Notes: generated by a model from the sequence alone, not told the origin. 64,000 bases of DNA from an uncultured Lachnospiraceae bacterium (GCA_947650005.1 CANSTU010000003.1:1-64000), one strand, 5' to 3'; shown: positions 8,446 through 17,584, counted from the first letter of the stretch. Numbers and translations: made by a program.

Positions 8446-9855
8446 TTATGTAATACGTTTAACGGTTAACGGCAGCGTCACCACAAATACGCTCCCTTCA
8501 CCTAGTGCGCTTTGCACCGAAATGTCTCCCTCGTAGAATTTAACAATATGCTTCACAATGGACAAGCCAAGGCCGGTTCCACCCATTTTTTTACTGCGTC
8601 CCTTATCCACACGGTAAAAACGTTCAAAAATCCGTTCCTGATCCTCCAAACCGATACCACAGCCGTCATCTTGTACCCGGATAGAAATTCCGCCTCCACA
8701 GCAATATACATTCACCCACACATTTCCGCCTGGATGATTATATTTTATCCCGTTTCCCACCAAATTAACGAGCAATTCCCGCATCTGCCGGGCGCTCGCT
8801 TCTATCTGAAGGGATTCACATTCCATATGAAGCTTCACCTGATACTCTGCCGCAATGGATTCCATCAATTCCTCAATCTGAACAAGAAAAGGCTGTAAAG
8901 AAAGGTCCGCAAACACCTCCTGCGTCTCTTTTGCCTCCAAGCGGGAAATTAACAGAATATCGTTAATCAGGTTTGTCATGTTCTGCGTTTCCTTTCGAAT
9001 ACGGGCCAGAAAATCCCTTTTGATCCCATCGTCCTGCCCAAACCCCTGATCCAGCAGTTCCGCATAGCCTTGGATGGACGTGATTGGAGTTTTCAGTTCA
9101 TGGGACGCATTGCTGAAAAATTCCTGCCGTATCTTTTTCTCCCTTTCCAATCTTTCCACATACGACCTGATCTCCTCCGCCATTTCTACAGTCGTCCGTG
9201 CAATCACATTCAATTCTTCATATTTATATATCCTGAAAATCCCGGGCTGGAAGTCACAGCTTTTCATCCTTTCCATCTTCGCAGAGATTTCCTTCAAAGG
9301 CGTGGCAATCGTATCCGTGAAACGGACGGCCATCATCACGCTTATCCCAAATGCAACGGCAGCCCCTAAAAGGAGTACAGGTAGAATCCTGCATATATAG
9401 TCCGTCATATTGGCATAGGGTACGGACAGACGGATGATATAGTCTCCCTTTTCGGAACGGGCCGCCACGTACATCATACTCTCGCCCATGGATGCAGAAA
9501 ATCTGATGCTGCTGCCCATCCCTGAACGATGCGCCGCCTTCACCTCTTCCCGTTCCATGTGATTTTCCAGCTCTTCTATCTGCGCCACCTCATTGTCCGC
9601 ATAAACCGTCCCATCCGTCCCGATGATCGTCACCCTGGAATTTCCATCCAAGGCCGCATCATGAAGCCGTGTGAGCTGTTTTGTCAAATCCCCTCCATAA
9701 TCTAGGAAATAATCCACCACATGAATCGTATCCAGCATGGAATTTCGAGTGGTTTCCAACATATCCCTGCCTGTGAAATAGTAAGAAAAAACGCTGCTGA
9801 TCCCAAGGGCCAGCAGCAGAATTGCGGTAAATCTCAGTAGAATCGCCTTTTTCAT
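8446..9855 (-). CDS. PhoR-type sensor histidine kinase
   Basis: A membrane sensor of 469 residues. A first membrane helix (about 5-25), an extracellular sensor of about 125 residues, a second helix (about 155-180), a HAMP-like linker, a HisKA domain with the phospho-acceptor His252 in NASHELKTP, and a HATPase domain with the N-box LVNLVGNGIKYNH and G-boxes DDGCGIG and GGTGLGLS. It follows the response-regulator gene with its start next to or overlapping that stop. A GTG start nine bases earlier would overlap the regulator stop; ATG 9855 has better spacing from GGGG. The adjacent Na/Pi symporter suggests phosphate signalling. Confidence 0.9.
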   Translation of the reverse strand: MKKAILLRFTAILLLALGISSVFSYYFTGRDMLETTRNSMLDTIHVVDYFLDYGGDLTKQLTRLHDAALDGNSRVTIIGTDGTVYADNEVAQIEELENHMEREEVKAAHRSGMGSSIRFSASMGESMMYVAARSEKGDYIIRLSVPYANMTDYICRILPVLLLGAAVAFGISVMMAVRFTDTIATPLKEISAKMERMKSCDFQPGIFRIYKYEELNVIARTTVEMAEEIRSYVERLEREKKIRQEFFSNASHELKTPITSIQGYAELLDQGFGQDDGIKRDFLARIRKETQNMTNLINDILLISRLEAKETQEVFADLSLQPFLVQIEELMESIAAEYQVKLHMECESLQIEASARQMRELLVNLVGNGIKYNHPGGNVWVNVYCCGGGISIRVQDDGCGIGLEDQERIFERFYRVDKGRSKKMGGTGLGLSIVKHIVKFYEGDISVQSALGEGSVFVVTLPLTVKRIT

Positions 9856-9860
9856 TCCAT

Positions 9861-10553
9861 TCACCCCTGCGGAGCCATGAAACGATACCCCACGTTACGC
9901 ACTGTCTTGATATAAGCGCCGCCTTCTTCCCCCAGCTTCTGGCGAAGCGTACGGATATGCATATCCAGGGTTCTCGTCTCGATATCAGTGCCATAATCCC
10001 AGAGCCGGTTTAACAGTTCCGTCCGTTCCACCACCCTGGAACAATTTTTCATCAGATAGAGGAGGAGTTCATATTCTTTAAATGTAAGCGTCACAGGAAG
10101 GCCGTTCATATATACCTCCCGGGCTGCCTCATCCACGCTCAGGCCTCCCAGGACAACCCTGTGGGAAATGTCTGCTCCCTCCGAACTGCGCCGCAGAAGA
10201 GAACGCACCCTTGCTGCCAATTCCAGCACACTAAAGGGCTTTGTCACATAATCGTCCGCACCTGCGTCCAGCCCTCTCACCTTATCATATTCCTTATCCT
10301 TGGCAGTCAGAATCAGAACGGGCAGCTTCCGCAGGCCATCCGACCGGTCCCGGATCGATCGGACAGCCTGTAGTCCATCCATACCCGGAAGCATCAGGTC
10401 AAAGACGGCCAAAGACGGTCTGTATTCCCCCAGTTCCTCCAGGGCCTCTTCCGCCGTTTCATAAGCCGAAACCTGATATCCGAATCCCTCCAACGCCACC
10501 TTCACCAGATTCCGAATATTTTCGTCGTCCTCAACCACACATATTTTCTGCAT
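9861..10553 (-). CDS. OmpR/PhoB-family response regulator
   Basis: A 230-residue DNA-binding regulator, partner of the kinase encoded just downstream. The receiver domain has the acidic pair at EDD (8-10), phospho-acceptor Asp52 in FDLMLPGMDG, Thr83 and Lys105 in TKPFSVLELA. The C-terminal winged helix runs from about 130 to 228, ending in IKTVRNVGYRF, the conserved wing motif. A PhoB/PhoP role is inferred from the neighbouring symporter gene and the Pho-box-like repeats in front of it (12438-12463). Confidence 0.9.
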   Translation of the reverse strand: MQKICVVEDDENIRNLVKVALEGFGYQVSAYETAEEALEELGEYRPSLAVFDLMLPGMDGLQAVRSIRDRSDGLRKLPVLILTAKDKEYDKVRGLDAGADDYVTKPFSVLELAARVRSLLRRSSEGADISHRVVLGGLSVDEAAREVYMNGLPVTLTFKEYELLLYLMKNCSRVVERTELLNRLWDYGTDIETRTLDMHIRTLRQKLGEEGGAYIKTVRNVGYRFMAPQG

Positions 10554-10555
10554 TT

Positions 10556-10580
10556 TCCCCTCATTCTGCCGCCTGACAGC
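10556..10580 (-). promoter_or_regulatory. Hairpin-SD leader module of the response regulator
   Basis: A short stem, GCTG/CGGC with one G-U pair (10568-10580), is followed by AGAATGAGGGG and then ATG 10553. It is among the weaker members of the family. Confidence 0.45.
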
Positions 10581-10657
10581 TCTCCCTTTAAGGGAACTTT
10601 GGAGCGCAAGGTAACACTTAAAGCGGGATTTCCTTCTATTCGCCCCATTCCACTTTG

Positions 10658-12352
10658 TTAGTTTTCTTTCTTCAATCCTTCATAATTTTCACCGTTCTGC
10701 TCGTCCATCACATATTCCGCAATATTGGTGGCATGGTCAGCGATCCGTTCCAGGTTACTGATTAGATCCAGAAATACCACGCCGCTTTCCGGCCTGCACT
10801 TTCCCTTGGAGAGGCGCTGTATATGCTTCTCTCTCAATTTTTCTTCCAGCGCATCCACACTTCTCTCATATCCCGCCTCCTGCGCAGCTTCCGCGACACT
10901 GCCCAAGCTGCGAGCTTTTAGGGCGCTCTCCAGGGCAAGAACCGCTTCTTGGGCGATGATTCCCATATCCTTATACCCTTTTCGGGAAAAAGAAAGCTTT
11001 TCCCGCCGCAGGGAATCCGCCAGTTCGGCAATATTCTCCGCATGATCGCCTACCCGTTCCAGGTCACTCACCGTATAGAAAAGATTACGGATCAAACGAT
11101 GCTGTCCTTCTGTCAGTGGAAGATTATCCACCCGTATCAAAAAGGTAGTCAAGAGCTTCTCCATCTCATTGATTTCTTTTTCCCTTTCATATACGGACCG
11201 GGTTTCCTCCTTTTCCGATCCCATGGCCGCCAGGGCTGACTGCACATTTTTCAAGGTTTCTTGCCCCATCACATCCACTTCTTTCAAAACCGCATCTACG
11301 GCAAAAGCCGGATTTTCCAGGATACGTTCATCCAAATGCCTGCGCATCAGTCCAGAAGCAGTGAGCCCTTCCTTTCCATCCCCTTCCCCGTCCCGGACAA
11401 TCCAGGCGGAAAGGGCTACCAGCTTGTCCGCAAAAGGGAAAAGCAGCAGGGTATTGCATACGTTGAAAACGGTATGGAAAACGGAAATCTCCGTACTTCC
11501 GATGGACGATAGCCCTCCACCGGGAGAGAATTGAAAGAGTACGTACATAAAGGTCCCGAACACCCCTGCTCCCATCATATTGAAAAGCAGGTGGATCACG
11601 GAAGCCCGCCTGGCATTCTTCCCTGCGCCTGCTCCGGAGAGCAGCGCGGTCACGCAGGTCCCTATATTCTGTCCCAGCATGATAAAAACCGCAGATTTCC
11701 AGTTTACCACACCGTTCAAAGCCATGGTCTGCAGAATTCCCACGGAAGCAGAGGAACTCTGGATCACCGCCGTTACCGCTGCACCTGCCGCTACTGCCAG
11801 CAACGGATTGCCACCAAGGACGCGGAAGGCCTCCCGGAAAATCGGAGCTTCTCTGTAAGGCTTGATGGCATCCGACAGAAAGGAAAGCCCTATAAACAGA
11901 ATGGAAAAGCCCACCAGGATCTCTCCCGTTTTTCCCCTTTTTTCCGATTTGGAAAAGAGTACCAGAAACGCGCCGATCCCCAGAAGAAGCGGCGAGAAAA
12001 ACTCAGGCTTGAACATGCTGCCCCACTCGCCCAAAGACACCAGCCATGCTGTGGCTGTGGTGCCGATATTGGCTCCCATGATCACACCCACGGCCTGAGA
12101 CAGATCCAGCATGCCCGCATTCACAAACCCCACCACCATCACCGTGGTGGCGGAAGAACTCTGGATGAGTGCAGTCACTCCCGCTCCCACCACAATCGCC
12201 ATCAAACGATTCCCGGTCAGAAGCCCCATCAGCTTCTGCATCCTGCCGCCCGCCATCCGTTGAAGCCCATCGGCCATGATATGCATTCCGTAAAGGAACA
12301 TCCCCAGCCCGCCAACGAACCAAAACAACATCTCCAGATCATTTATTGACAT
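10658..12352 (-). CDS. Na+/phosphate symporter with C-terminal PhoU domain
   Basis: A 564-residue membrane protein. Two inverted NptA-type repeats each carry the substrate-site QSSS motif (ALIQSSSATT near residue 65 and AVIQSSSASV near 200). About eight membrane segments span residues 1-320. A PhoU-like helical bundle follows (about 345-555, with YTVSDLERVGDHAENIAE and LISNLERIADHATNIAE). It imports inorganic phosphate with sodium, and the PhoU part probably gates uptake. It lies upstream of a PhoP/PhoR-type pair and has Pho-box-like repeats in its promoter, so it is probably induced by phosphate limitation. Confidence 0.9.
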   Translation of the reverse strand: MSINDLEMLFWFVGGLGMFLYGMHIMADGLQRMAGGRMQKLMGLLTGNRLMAIVVGAGVTALIQSSSATTVMVVGFVNAGMLDLSQAVGVIMGANIGTTATAWLVSLGEWGSMFKPEFFSPLLLGIGAFLVLFSKSEKRGKTGEILVGFSILFIGLSFLSDAIKPYREAPIFREAFRVLGGNPLLAVAAGAAVTAVIQSSSASVGILQTMALNGVVNWKSAVFIMLGQNIGTCVTALLSGAGAGKNARRASVIHLLFNMMGAGVFGTFMYVLFQFSPGGGLSSIGSTEISVFHTVFNVCNTLLLFPFADKLVALSAWIVRDGEGDGKEGLTASGLMRRHLDERILENPAFAVDAVLKEVDVMGQETLKNVQSALAAMGSEKEETRSVYEREKEINEMEKLLTTFLIRVDNLPLTEGQHRLIRNLFYTVSDLERVGDHAENIAELADSLRREKLSFSRKGYKDMGIIAQEAVLALESALKARSLGSVAEAAQEAGYERSVDALEEKLREKHIQRLSKGKCRPESGVVFLDLISNLERIADHATNIAEYVMDEQNGENYEGLKKEN

Positions 12353-12400
12353 CCCGGTTTCTCCTCACCCTTCTGGAACGGATTTCCTTGCGCCACGCCC

Positions 12401-12463
12401 ATTGTATCAGACGCCCGTAAAATATACGCTTATATTATGTAAAATCCATGTAAAATATTTACA
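12401..12463 (-). promoter_or_regulatory. Pho-box-like promoter of the Na/Pi symporter
   Basis: On the minus strand TTTTACA occurs twice, 11 bp apart (12449-12455 and 12438-12444). A further TTTTACG half-site lies closer to the -10 TACAAT (12401-12406), and there is no good -35. Tandem TTNACA repeats at one-turn spacing are the known binding mode of PhoP in Firmicutes. A further inverted copy is at 12458-12463. Confidence 0.6.
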
Positions 12464-12500
12464 TCCAGAAAGGGAAGGCGAATCCTTCCTATTATATTGC

Positions 12501-12712
12501 TTATCCATCCCGCGCCAGGAGGCCCGGAAGGCAGTCGGACAGCCCTGTGCTTTTCCGGTTCCTTCCATGCCGTGGAGGGGAAACCTGCTTCCCTGGAGGG
12601 CCTACCCCGACAGGGAAGCGTCAGGGTTCCCCGAAACGCCCGGCATGGCCGGAACCGGAAAAGCACAGGGCTGTCCGACTGCCTTCCGGGCCTCTTGGCG
12701 CAGGATGGATAA
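12501..12712. repeat. Long hairpin element, copy 1
   Basis: Arms of about 69 bp (12501-12569 and 12644-12712) are complementary with about four mismatches. The apical core is homologous to copies at 15.9 and 61.7 kb: a GCTTCCCTG/CAGGGAAGC stem capped by a GGG/CCC stem, read on the minus strand. It begins nine bases after the uppP stop, so uppP transcripts would end in it. Arm sequence is unrelated to the other two copies. Confidence 0.85.
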
Positions 12713-12721
12713 GCGGCCGTC

Positions 12722-13558
12722 CTACCGAATCAAATAGAAATATCCCAGGACAAGGAAACCCAGAGCAATTCGATAGTATCCGAAAACTTTGAAATCATGT
12801 TTCTTGATGTATCCCATTAAGAAGGAAATCACCAGCATAGAAACGACGAATGCCACCACCATTCCAATGATCAGCAGAGAGGCTTCTGTCATGGTAAAGC
12901 TGAATCCAAATTTTACCATCTTCAGCAGACTCGCTCCAAACATGACCGGAATCGCCAGAAAAAAGGTGAATTCCGCTGACACGACTCTGCTCACTCCGAT
13001 TAGGAGCGCTCCCACGATGGTTGCACCGGAACGGGAAGTGCCCGGAAAAACCGCCGCAATGAGCTGGAAAAGGCCAATAATCAAAGCATCCTTGTAGGTT
13101 AAGGCCGCAATACTTTTCACCCGGGGCTTCCTGCCCCTATTCCAGTTCTCTATCAAGATAAACGCCACACCGAACAGGATGAGCATAACGGCTACCGTAG
13201 TGGCATTATACAGATATGGTTCCACCAGATCATCCAGGAATACGCCATAAATCATGGCCGGGATACAGGCAGTCACTACTTTGAACCACATTTCAAAGAT
13301 ATCCTTTTTCACAAGGCCCTTTTTCCGCCGTTTCTTTTCGTTTAATTCAAAGGGGAAGATCTTATTCCAGAACAGCACCACCACCGCCAGGATCGCCCCC
13401 AGCTGAATGACCACCAGAAATACTTCCCAAAATTCCGGGGAAACCTCCAACGTCACGAATTCATTCAGCAGAATCATATGTCCCGTACTGCTGATAGGAA
13501 GCCATTCCGTAATACCTTCCACGATACCGAACAAAACCGCTTTTAAGATCTCTAACAT
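12722..13558 (-). CDS. uppP: Undecaprenyl-diphosphate phosphatase
   Basis: Recycles the lipid carrier for wall polymers by removing one phosphate from undecaprenyl pyrophosphate at the membrane; overproduction of this family gives bacitracin resistance. The 278-residue protein has the two diagnostic motifs, GIVEGITEWLPISSTGH (11-27) and PGTSRSGAT, and about eight hydrophobic helices. The open frame runs 24 codons further upstream, through the leader hairpins; ATG 13558 with GCGAGG is chosen. The patatin gene precedes it closely, so co-transcription is likely. Confidence 0.93.
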   Translation of the reverse strand: MLEILKAVLFGIVEGITEWLPISSTGHMILLNEFVTLEVSPEFWEVFLVVIQLGAILAVVVLFWNKIFPFELNEKKRRKKGLVKKDIFEMWFKVVTACIPAMIYGVFLDDLVEPYLYNATTVAVMLILFGVAFILIENWNRGRKPRVKSIAALTYKDALIIGLFQLIAAVFPGTSRSGATIVGALLIGVSRVVSAEFTFFLAIPVMFGASLLKMVKFGFSFTMTEASLLIIGMVVAFVVSMLVISFLMGYIKKHDFKVFGYYRIALGFLVLGYFYLIR

Positions 13559-13561
13559 AGC

Positions 13562-13627
13562 GCCTCGCATTCTGCCGCCTTGTGCGGCTTTTCCTTCCTT
13601 TTTGTTCCCATCTGCATTATAGTGCAC
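13562..13627 (-). repeat. Two tandem hairpin-SD leader units before uppP
   Basis: The distal unit is TGCA/TGCA (13613-13626) followed by GATGGGAAC. The proximal unit is GCCGC/GCGGC type (13574-13588) followed by AGAATGCGAGG and ATG 13558. Confidence 0.6.
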
Positions 13628-13630
13628 CAA

Positions 13631-14497
13631 TCAAACCCGGTTCTCCAGATATGCCATCATCCGTCCATATCCCTCTTCGGCATCCTGGTATCCCTCCTCA
13701 TACAGCCGGCGCAGCTTTTCCTTATCCTTTTCAATCCTTCCCACATCACTGGCTTTCCGGGGACGTATTACGAACGCTTGCCCTTTTTCTTCCTGTGCTT
13801 TCAAATAATCCAGCATTTCGTTGTATGCGATGTGACGGTTCGCCATCAATTCATAAACCTTTGGATAACGCGCATAACGCAGGCGTATGAGTCCTAGGCT
13901 GCTGGAACGCTTCCTGCGATAGCCTTCTTCCTTGGTGAGCACCACCACATTCTTCCGGTTCCCATCTATGACGGAATGCATGATCGGTACGCTGTCTGCC
14001 AGCCCGCCGTCCAGATACAGCTCCTTTCCAATTTCCACATTTCGGGATACCAGCGGCAGAGAAGCTGACGCCCGCACCGCCAGGATATCACGATGCATTT
14101 CCCGAAGCCGCAGATATTCTGCACGCCCGGTTTGAATATTGGTAACCACCGCATACGCCCGACCTGGATAAGCGGCAAAGGCTTCATAGTCATAGGGATT
14201 CAACTTGTTGGGGATCTCGTCATAACACATTTTCACCCCGAACAGATCTCCCGTCCTCAGCAGGCTGTATGCGCTGCAGTAATTCTTGTCTTCCAGATAA
14301 TCCACGGTCACATCATATCCCCGGCCGCGCTGCCTGGAAAGATAGCTGCATAGACAGCAGGCCCCGGCGGACACCCCGTAACAGCTGGAAAACCCGATCC
14401 CCTTATCCAGGAAAAAATCCAGCACGCCGGCCGTATAGACCCCCTTCATCCCGCCGCCTTCCAACACCAGTCCGGCATTATACATGTTCCATTCCAT
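13631..14497 (-). CDS. Patatin-like phospholipase
   Basis: A predicted cytosolic serine lipid acyl hydrolase of 288 residues. The catalytic dyad motifs are clear: the oxyanion loop EGGGMKGVYTAG (13-24), nucleophile Ser43 in GVSAG and Asp163 in DGG. The last quarter is a charged helical region. It overlaps the end of the aminotransferase gene by 20 bases, which indicates translational coupling, and the uppP gene follows within about 75 bases. Bacterial patatins of this size resemble the YjjU/RssA-type group; the physiological substrate is unknown. Confidence 0.88.
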   Translation of the reverse strand: MEWNMYNAGLVLEGGGMKGVYTAGVLDFFLDKGIGFSSCYGVSAGACCLCSYLSRQRGRGYDVTVDYLEDKNYCSAYSLLRTGDLFGVKMCYDEIPNKLNPYDYEAFAAYPGRAYAVVTNIQTGRAEYLRLREMHRDILAVRASASLPLVSRNVEIGKELYLDGGLADSVPIMHSVIDGNRKNVVVLTKEEGYRRKRSSSLGLIRLRYARYPKVYELMANRHIAYNEMLDYLKAQEEKGQAFVIRPRKASDVGRIEKDKEKLRRLYEEGYQDAEEGYGRMMAYLENRV

Positions 14498-15677
14498 ACT
14501 CTGACCTCACAAACTTTCTGATTGCGGGAAGGGAACGCTCCACTTTCTCAGTATCGATACAATATGCCATCCGGAAATAACCCGGGCATCCGAAGGTATC
14601 CCCCGGTACGAATACCAGATCATAGGCCAGCGCCTTTTCGCAAAATACCTTCGCATCCTCCTCCAAAGCCTTAGGAAAAAGATAGAACGTTCCTCCGGGC
14701 TTCACGCAGACGAAGCCCAGCTCTTTCAGGCAAGCATACAGCAAATTCCTGTTTCTCTCATACACCGAAAGATCAGCCGTCTCATCCAGCACCTCTGCCA
14801 CCGCCAGCTGAATTAGAGACGGCGGGCAGTTGTGCCCAATCCCTCTGGAAATCTGGCCGCACATATTGACGATCGTTTCCGCATCCCGGCAGGCCGGATT
14901 CACAGCCACATATCCGATCCGTTCCCCCGGCAGTGACAAAGATTTGGAAAAGGAATAGCAGGAAATTGTATTGGGATAAAACGCGGAAAGATAGGGCGCC
15001 TTCATCCCCTCAAAGATAATTTCCCTATAGGGCTCATCCGAAATCAAGAAAATATCGTGCCCATACTCCTCCTCCTTTTTCTTCAACAGTTCCGCCAGCC
15101 GCTCCACCGTCTCCCGCGAATATACGATACCAGAGGGATTATTGGGCGTATTGACTAAAACCGCCATCACCCTTTCATTCATCATCCCTTCAAATGCCGC
15201 GAAATTGATCTGAAAACTTTCCCGGTCCGCAGGGACAACCTTCAATTCGGCCCCTGTCTGCTTTATATAGGGCACATATTCCGGAAAATAGGGCGCAAAG
15301 GTGAGAATCTCATCTCCAGGCTGGGTCACCGCCCGAAACGCATGGGCCAGCGCTCCTGCCGCCCCCGATGCCATAAATATATGCTCCGCTCTATAATTCA
15401 TGCCAAATCTGCGGTTCAGGGATTCTGCGACACGCCTTCTGACCGGCAAAATCCCCAGGCTAGGACTATATCCATGCAGTTCCATGGGATCCTTTTCCTG
15501 CAACAGGCGAATACAACAATCGGTGAAAGCTCTCGGCGTCTCCACGGATGGATTGCCCAAGCTGTAATCAAAGACATTTTCATAGCCGATCTCCTCTCCC
15601 CGTCTCGCAGCGAACTCTGACAGGATGCGGATCACGGATTTGCCGCCTAACATCGCTTTATATTGTTCTGCAAGCAT
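14478..15677 (-). CDS. Class I/II PLP-dependent aminotransferase
   Basis: A 399-residue fold-type I aminotransferase, probably acting on aspartate or aromatic amino acids. Visible motifs: substrate-end GNPSVETP (41-48), NTPNNPSG (177-183, N180), SDEPY (213-217), the PLP lysine K245 in SFSKSLSLPGERIGY and the phosphate-binding Arg253. All catalytic residues are present. GAGGAAGG precedes ATG 15677. The long hairpin element and a small GC hairpin lie upstream of it. The amino acid specificity cannot be read from the sequence. Confidence 0.88.
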   Translation of the reverse strand: MLAEQYKAMLGGKSVIRILSEFAARRGEEIGYENVFDYSLGNPSVETPRAFTDCCIRLLQEKDPMELHGYSPSLGILPVRRRVAESLNRRFGMNYRAEHIFMASGAAGALAHAFRAVTQPGDEILTFAPYFPEYVPYIKQTGAELKVVPADRESFQINFAAFEGMMNERVMAVLVNTPNNPSGIVYSRETVERLAELLKKKEEEYGHDIFLISDEPYREIIFEGMKAPYLSAFYPNTISCYSFSKSLSLPGERIGYVAVNPACRDAETIVNMCGQISRGIGHNCPPSLIQLAVAEVLDETADLSVYERNRNLLYACLKELGFVCVKPGGTFYLFPKALEEDAKVFCEKALAYDLVFVPGDTFGCPGYFRMAYCIDTEKVERSLPAIRKFVRSEYGMEHV

Positions 15678-15717
15678 CCTTCCTCATTTCTGCGCCGCTT
15701 TTACAAAACCGAATCCT

Positions 15718-15756
15718 TCCCAAGCCTGCGTATGCGGCGCGGACGCAGGCTTGGGA
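15718..15756. repeat. 14 bp perfect inverted repeat
   Basis: Arms 15718-15731 and 15743-15756 (TCCCAAGCCTGCGT and its complement) enclose an 11-base GC-rich loop. It lies just upstream of the aminotransferase start on that gene's leader side. No U-tract follows on either strand. Confidence 0.6.
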
Positions 15757-15890
15757 CGCCGCCATTCCTTTGGTCGCCCATGCTGCGGCGCGAACATGGA
15801 CGGATGCTTTCCGAAGGTATTGTATCACAGTGCACTCCCGCTGCACAACCCTATTTGAATCCGCAGTATATGTCCCGGCTGACCGTCGTT

Positions 15891-16143
15891 ACTTTTCCCC
15901 CTGCCATGAAACCGCCCGCAGAGGAGCGTCCCAGGAGGCGGCGCGGCAGCCACCCCATGTTCCCACGCGCATTTCGTACCATGCAGATGAGACCTGTTTC
16001 CCTGGAGGGCCTTTGCCCGACTGGGAAGCGTCCAGGGCTCATCGGAATGTCCGGCGCGATGGCGCGTGGGAACATGGGGTGGCTGCCGCGCCGGCTCCTG
16101 GGACACCCCTCTGCGGGCGGTTTCATGGCAGGGGGATAAAAGT
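15891..16143. repeat. Long hairpin element, copy 2
   Basis: A 253 bp near-palindrome. Arms of about 80 bp (15891-15970 and 16062-16143) pair with few mismatches. The core shares the GAGACCTG...CAGGGCTCATCG block with copy 3. The inner 20 bp of each arm differ from copy 3 by paired changes that keep base pairing; further out the arms are unrelated. It lies between the divergent aminotransferase and GNAT genes. Confidence 0.85.
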
Positions 16144-16200
16144 TAATTGACCGCCTCTCCGGCCTGCGATATACTCTATTCGGATAGATCATGATTGATT

Positions 16201-16227
16201 TGTGCGCTAAAGCGCGCAGATGGGAGG
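16201..16227 (+). promoter_or_regulatory. Hairpin-SD leader module on the plus strand
   Basis: TGTGCGC/GCGCGCA (7 bp with one G-T pair, 16201-16218), then AGATGGGAGG and ATG 16233. TTGATTTG precedes it, as in minus-strand copies. It is the only plus-strand copy and it serves a plus-strand gene, so orientation follows the gene. Confidence 0.75.
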
Positions 16228-16232
16228 CAGCC

Positions 16233-16718
16233 ATGAGATTAGAAAGAGTCAACGGAAATAATATCTGGGAACTGATGGAATTAAAAGTGAAAGATGAGCA
16301 GGCTTCCTTTGTAGCGTCGAACACTACCAGCATCCTGGAAGCATATATTACCACCATTTCCGGTGGATATGCCATGCCCTTCGGCATCTACATAGGCAAC
16401 AGCCCCGTCGGGTTTCTGATGATTGGTTTTGGCCATGATGACAGTTGGGAAAATCCTCCCGCCATAGCCGACGGCAATTACAGCCTATGGAGGCTGATGA
16501 TAGACGCGCGCTATCAAGGTATGGGATACGGAACACAGGCTGTCGGCCTGGCTCTGGATCTTATTCGGACATTTCCCTGCGGGCCAGCCGACTTTTGCTG
16601 GCTTTCCTATGAGCCCGATAACCGTGTAGCCAGGAATCTCTATCATTCCTATGGTTTTACGGAAACAGGTGAAATGGACGGAGAAGAGGTGATCGCGGCG
16701 CTGGAATTAAAAGGATAA
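16233..16718 (+). CDS. GNAT N-acetyltransferase, BltD/spermidine-acetyltransferase-like
   Basis: A 161-residue single-domain GNAT that transfers acetyl from acetyl-CoA to an amine. The pyrophosphate-binding motif A is LMIDARYQGMGYGTQAV (about 88-104), and motif B is DNRVARNLYHSYGF with the conserved Tyr. The end of the protein resembles BltD/PaiA-type diamine acetyltransferases, so a polyamine substrate is plausible. The open frame begins at 16191 only because the leader contains an ATG; the true start is 16233 behind GGGAGG. It is one of only three plus-strand genes in the window. Confidence 0.85.
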   Translation: MRLERVNGNNIWELMELKVKDEQASFVASNTTSILEAYITTISGGYAMPFGIYIGNSPVGFLMIGFGHDDSWENPPAIADGNYSLWRLMIDARYQGMGYGTQAVGLALDLIRTFPCGPADFCWLSYEPDNRVARNLYHSYGFTETGEMDGEEVIAALELKG

Positions 16719-16738
16719 CAGGCCACTTCCCGTATCCG

Positions 16739-17521
16739 TTAGAAATGGCTCAAATCCATTCCGCCCCGGTACACCACCAGCGCCATGAGCGGGATCAAAA
16801 TTTCACAGACCTGTACGAAAAAGCTGGCAATATCCTCCGTGATTCCTCCAAAGTGTTTGAAAGCCACCCAACAGTAATAGAGGAACGCAAACAGAGCTCC
16901 CGCAAGGCAGCCCAAGCCCACCTTAAGATTGGTCCTAATCATATACCAGGCGCACAAAGCAGTATACAGGATGAGCAGACCCGTCACCACATATTTTGCC
17001 GCCCCAGCCGGTACGCATCGGGAACATTTGCTCTCCTGAGAATGGGAAAACCAAAGGATGGACAAACCGTAAAGGGAACGGGAAATGATAAAGCCCATGG
17101 AAATCACAGGCCAGCCATCTATGGGCATCTCGCTCCACAGCCCCACAATAATCAAAAAATAACTCACACAGGTTATTATAGCAAAATAGCCGCTGTGGGA
17201 ATCCTGAAGGATATCCAGCTTTCCCTTTCTGGGCTGGTGGGAGCTGAGCGCGTCCACGGTCCGGAAAAATCCGTCCATATGCGCCCCGCCGGAGATCATC
17301 AAAGGAATCATGACACAGATCACGGAACGCAGGATATCACGATCCAGAAGATAGGGATGTATCACCCCCCACTGGCATATCAGGAACGCAATAATCGCTC
17401 CAACCCAGGGCACAAAACAGAGGATATACTTCATATTTCTTCTGGTTCTCTTTACCTGGCGGGCCGGTACAACGGAATATATGGCAAAGGCCAGCCGGAA
17501 ACTGTTCCATATCTGCTTCAT
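16739..17521 (-). CDS. cobS: Adenosylcobinamide-GDP ribazoletransferase
   Basis: Final step of the nucleotide loop assembly of cobalamin: joins adenosylcobinamide-GDP to alpha-ribazole at the membrane. The 260-residue protein has CobS motif SGGAHMDGFFRTVDALSS (77-94; Asp83 and Asp90 as likely Mg ligands), then KLDILQDSHSGYFA (101-114), and about six hydrophobic segments. No cobC, cobT or cobU is nearby. It follows a DUF3048 lipoprotein gene by 63 bases and may be co-transcribed with it. I found no cobalamin riboswitch in front. Confidence 0.9.
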   Translation of the reverse strand: MKQIWNSFRLAFAIYSVVPARQVKRTRRNMKYILCFVPWVGAIIAFLICQWGVIHPYLLDRDILRSVICVMIPLMISGGAHMDGFFRTVDALSSHQPRKGKLDILQDSHSGYFAIITCVSYFLIIVGLWSEMPIDGWPVISMGFIISRSLYGLSILWFSHSQESKCSRCVPAGAAKYVVTGLLILYTALCAWYMIRTNLKVGLGCLAGALFAFLYYCWVAFKHFGGITEDIASFFVQVCEILIPLMALVVYRGGMDLSHF

Positions 17522-17584
17522 CTATATGCATGTACCTTTCTTTCGTAACTGAGTGCAGGAGCGTACCGGATATCCCTTCTTTCT

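Noticed and set aside
12501..12712. An insertion sequence or group II intron at the long palindromes
   Set aside because: No transposase or reverse transcriptase frame, no target duplication and no intron domain V; only the hairpin itself is present.
17522..17584. A cobalamin riboswitch before cobS
   Set aside because: The gap is only 63 bases and contains no B12-box-like sequence.
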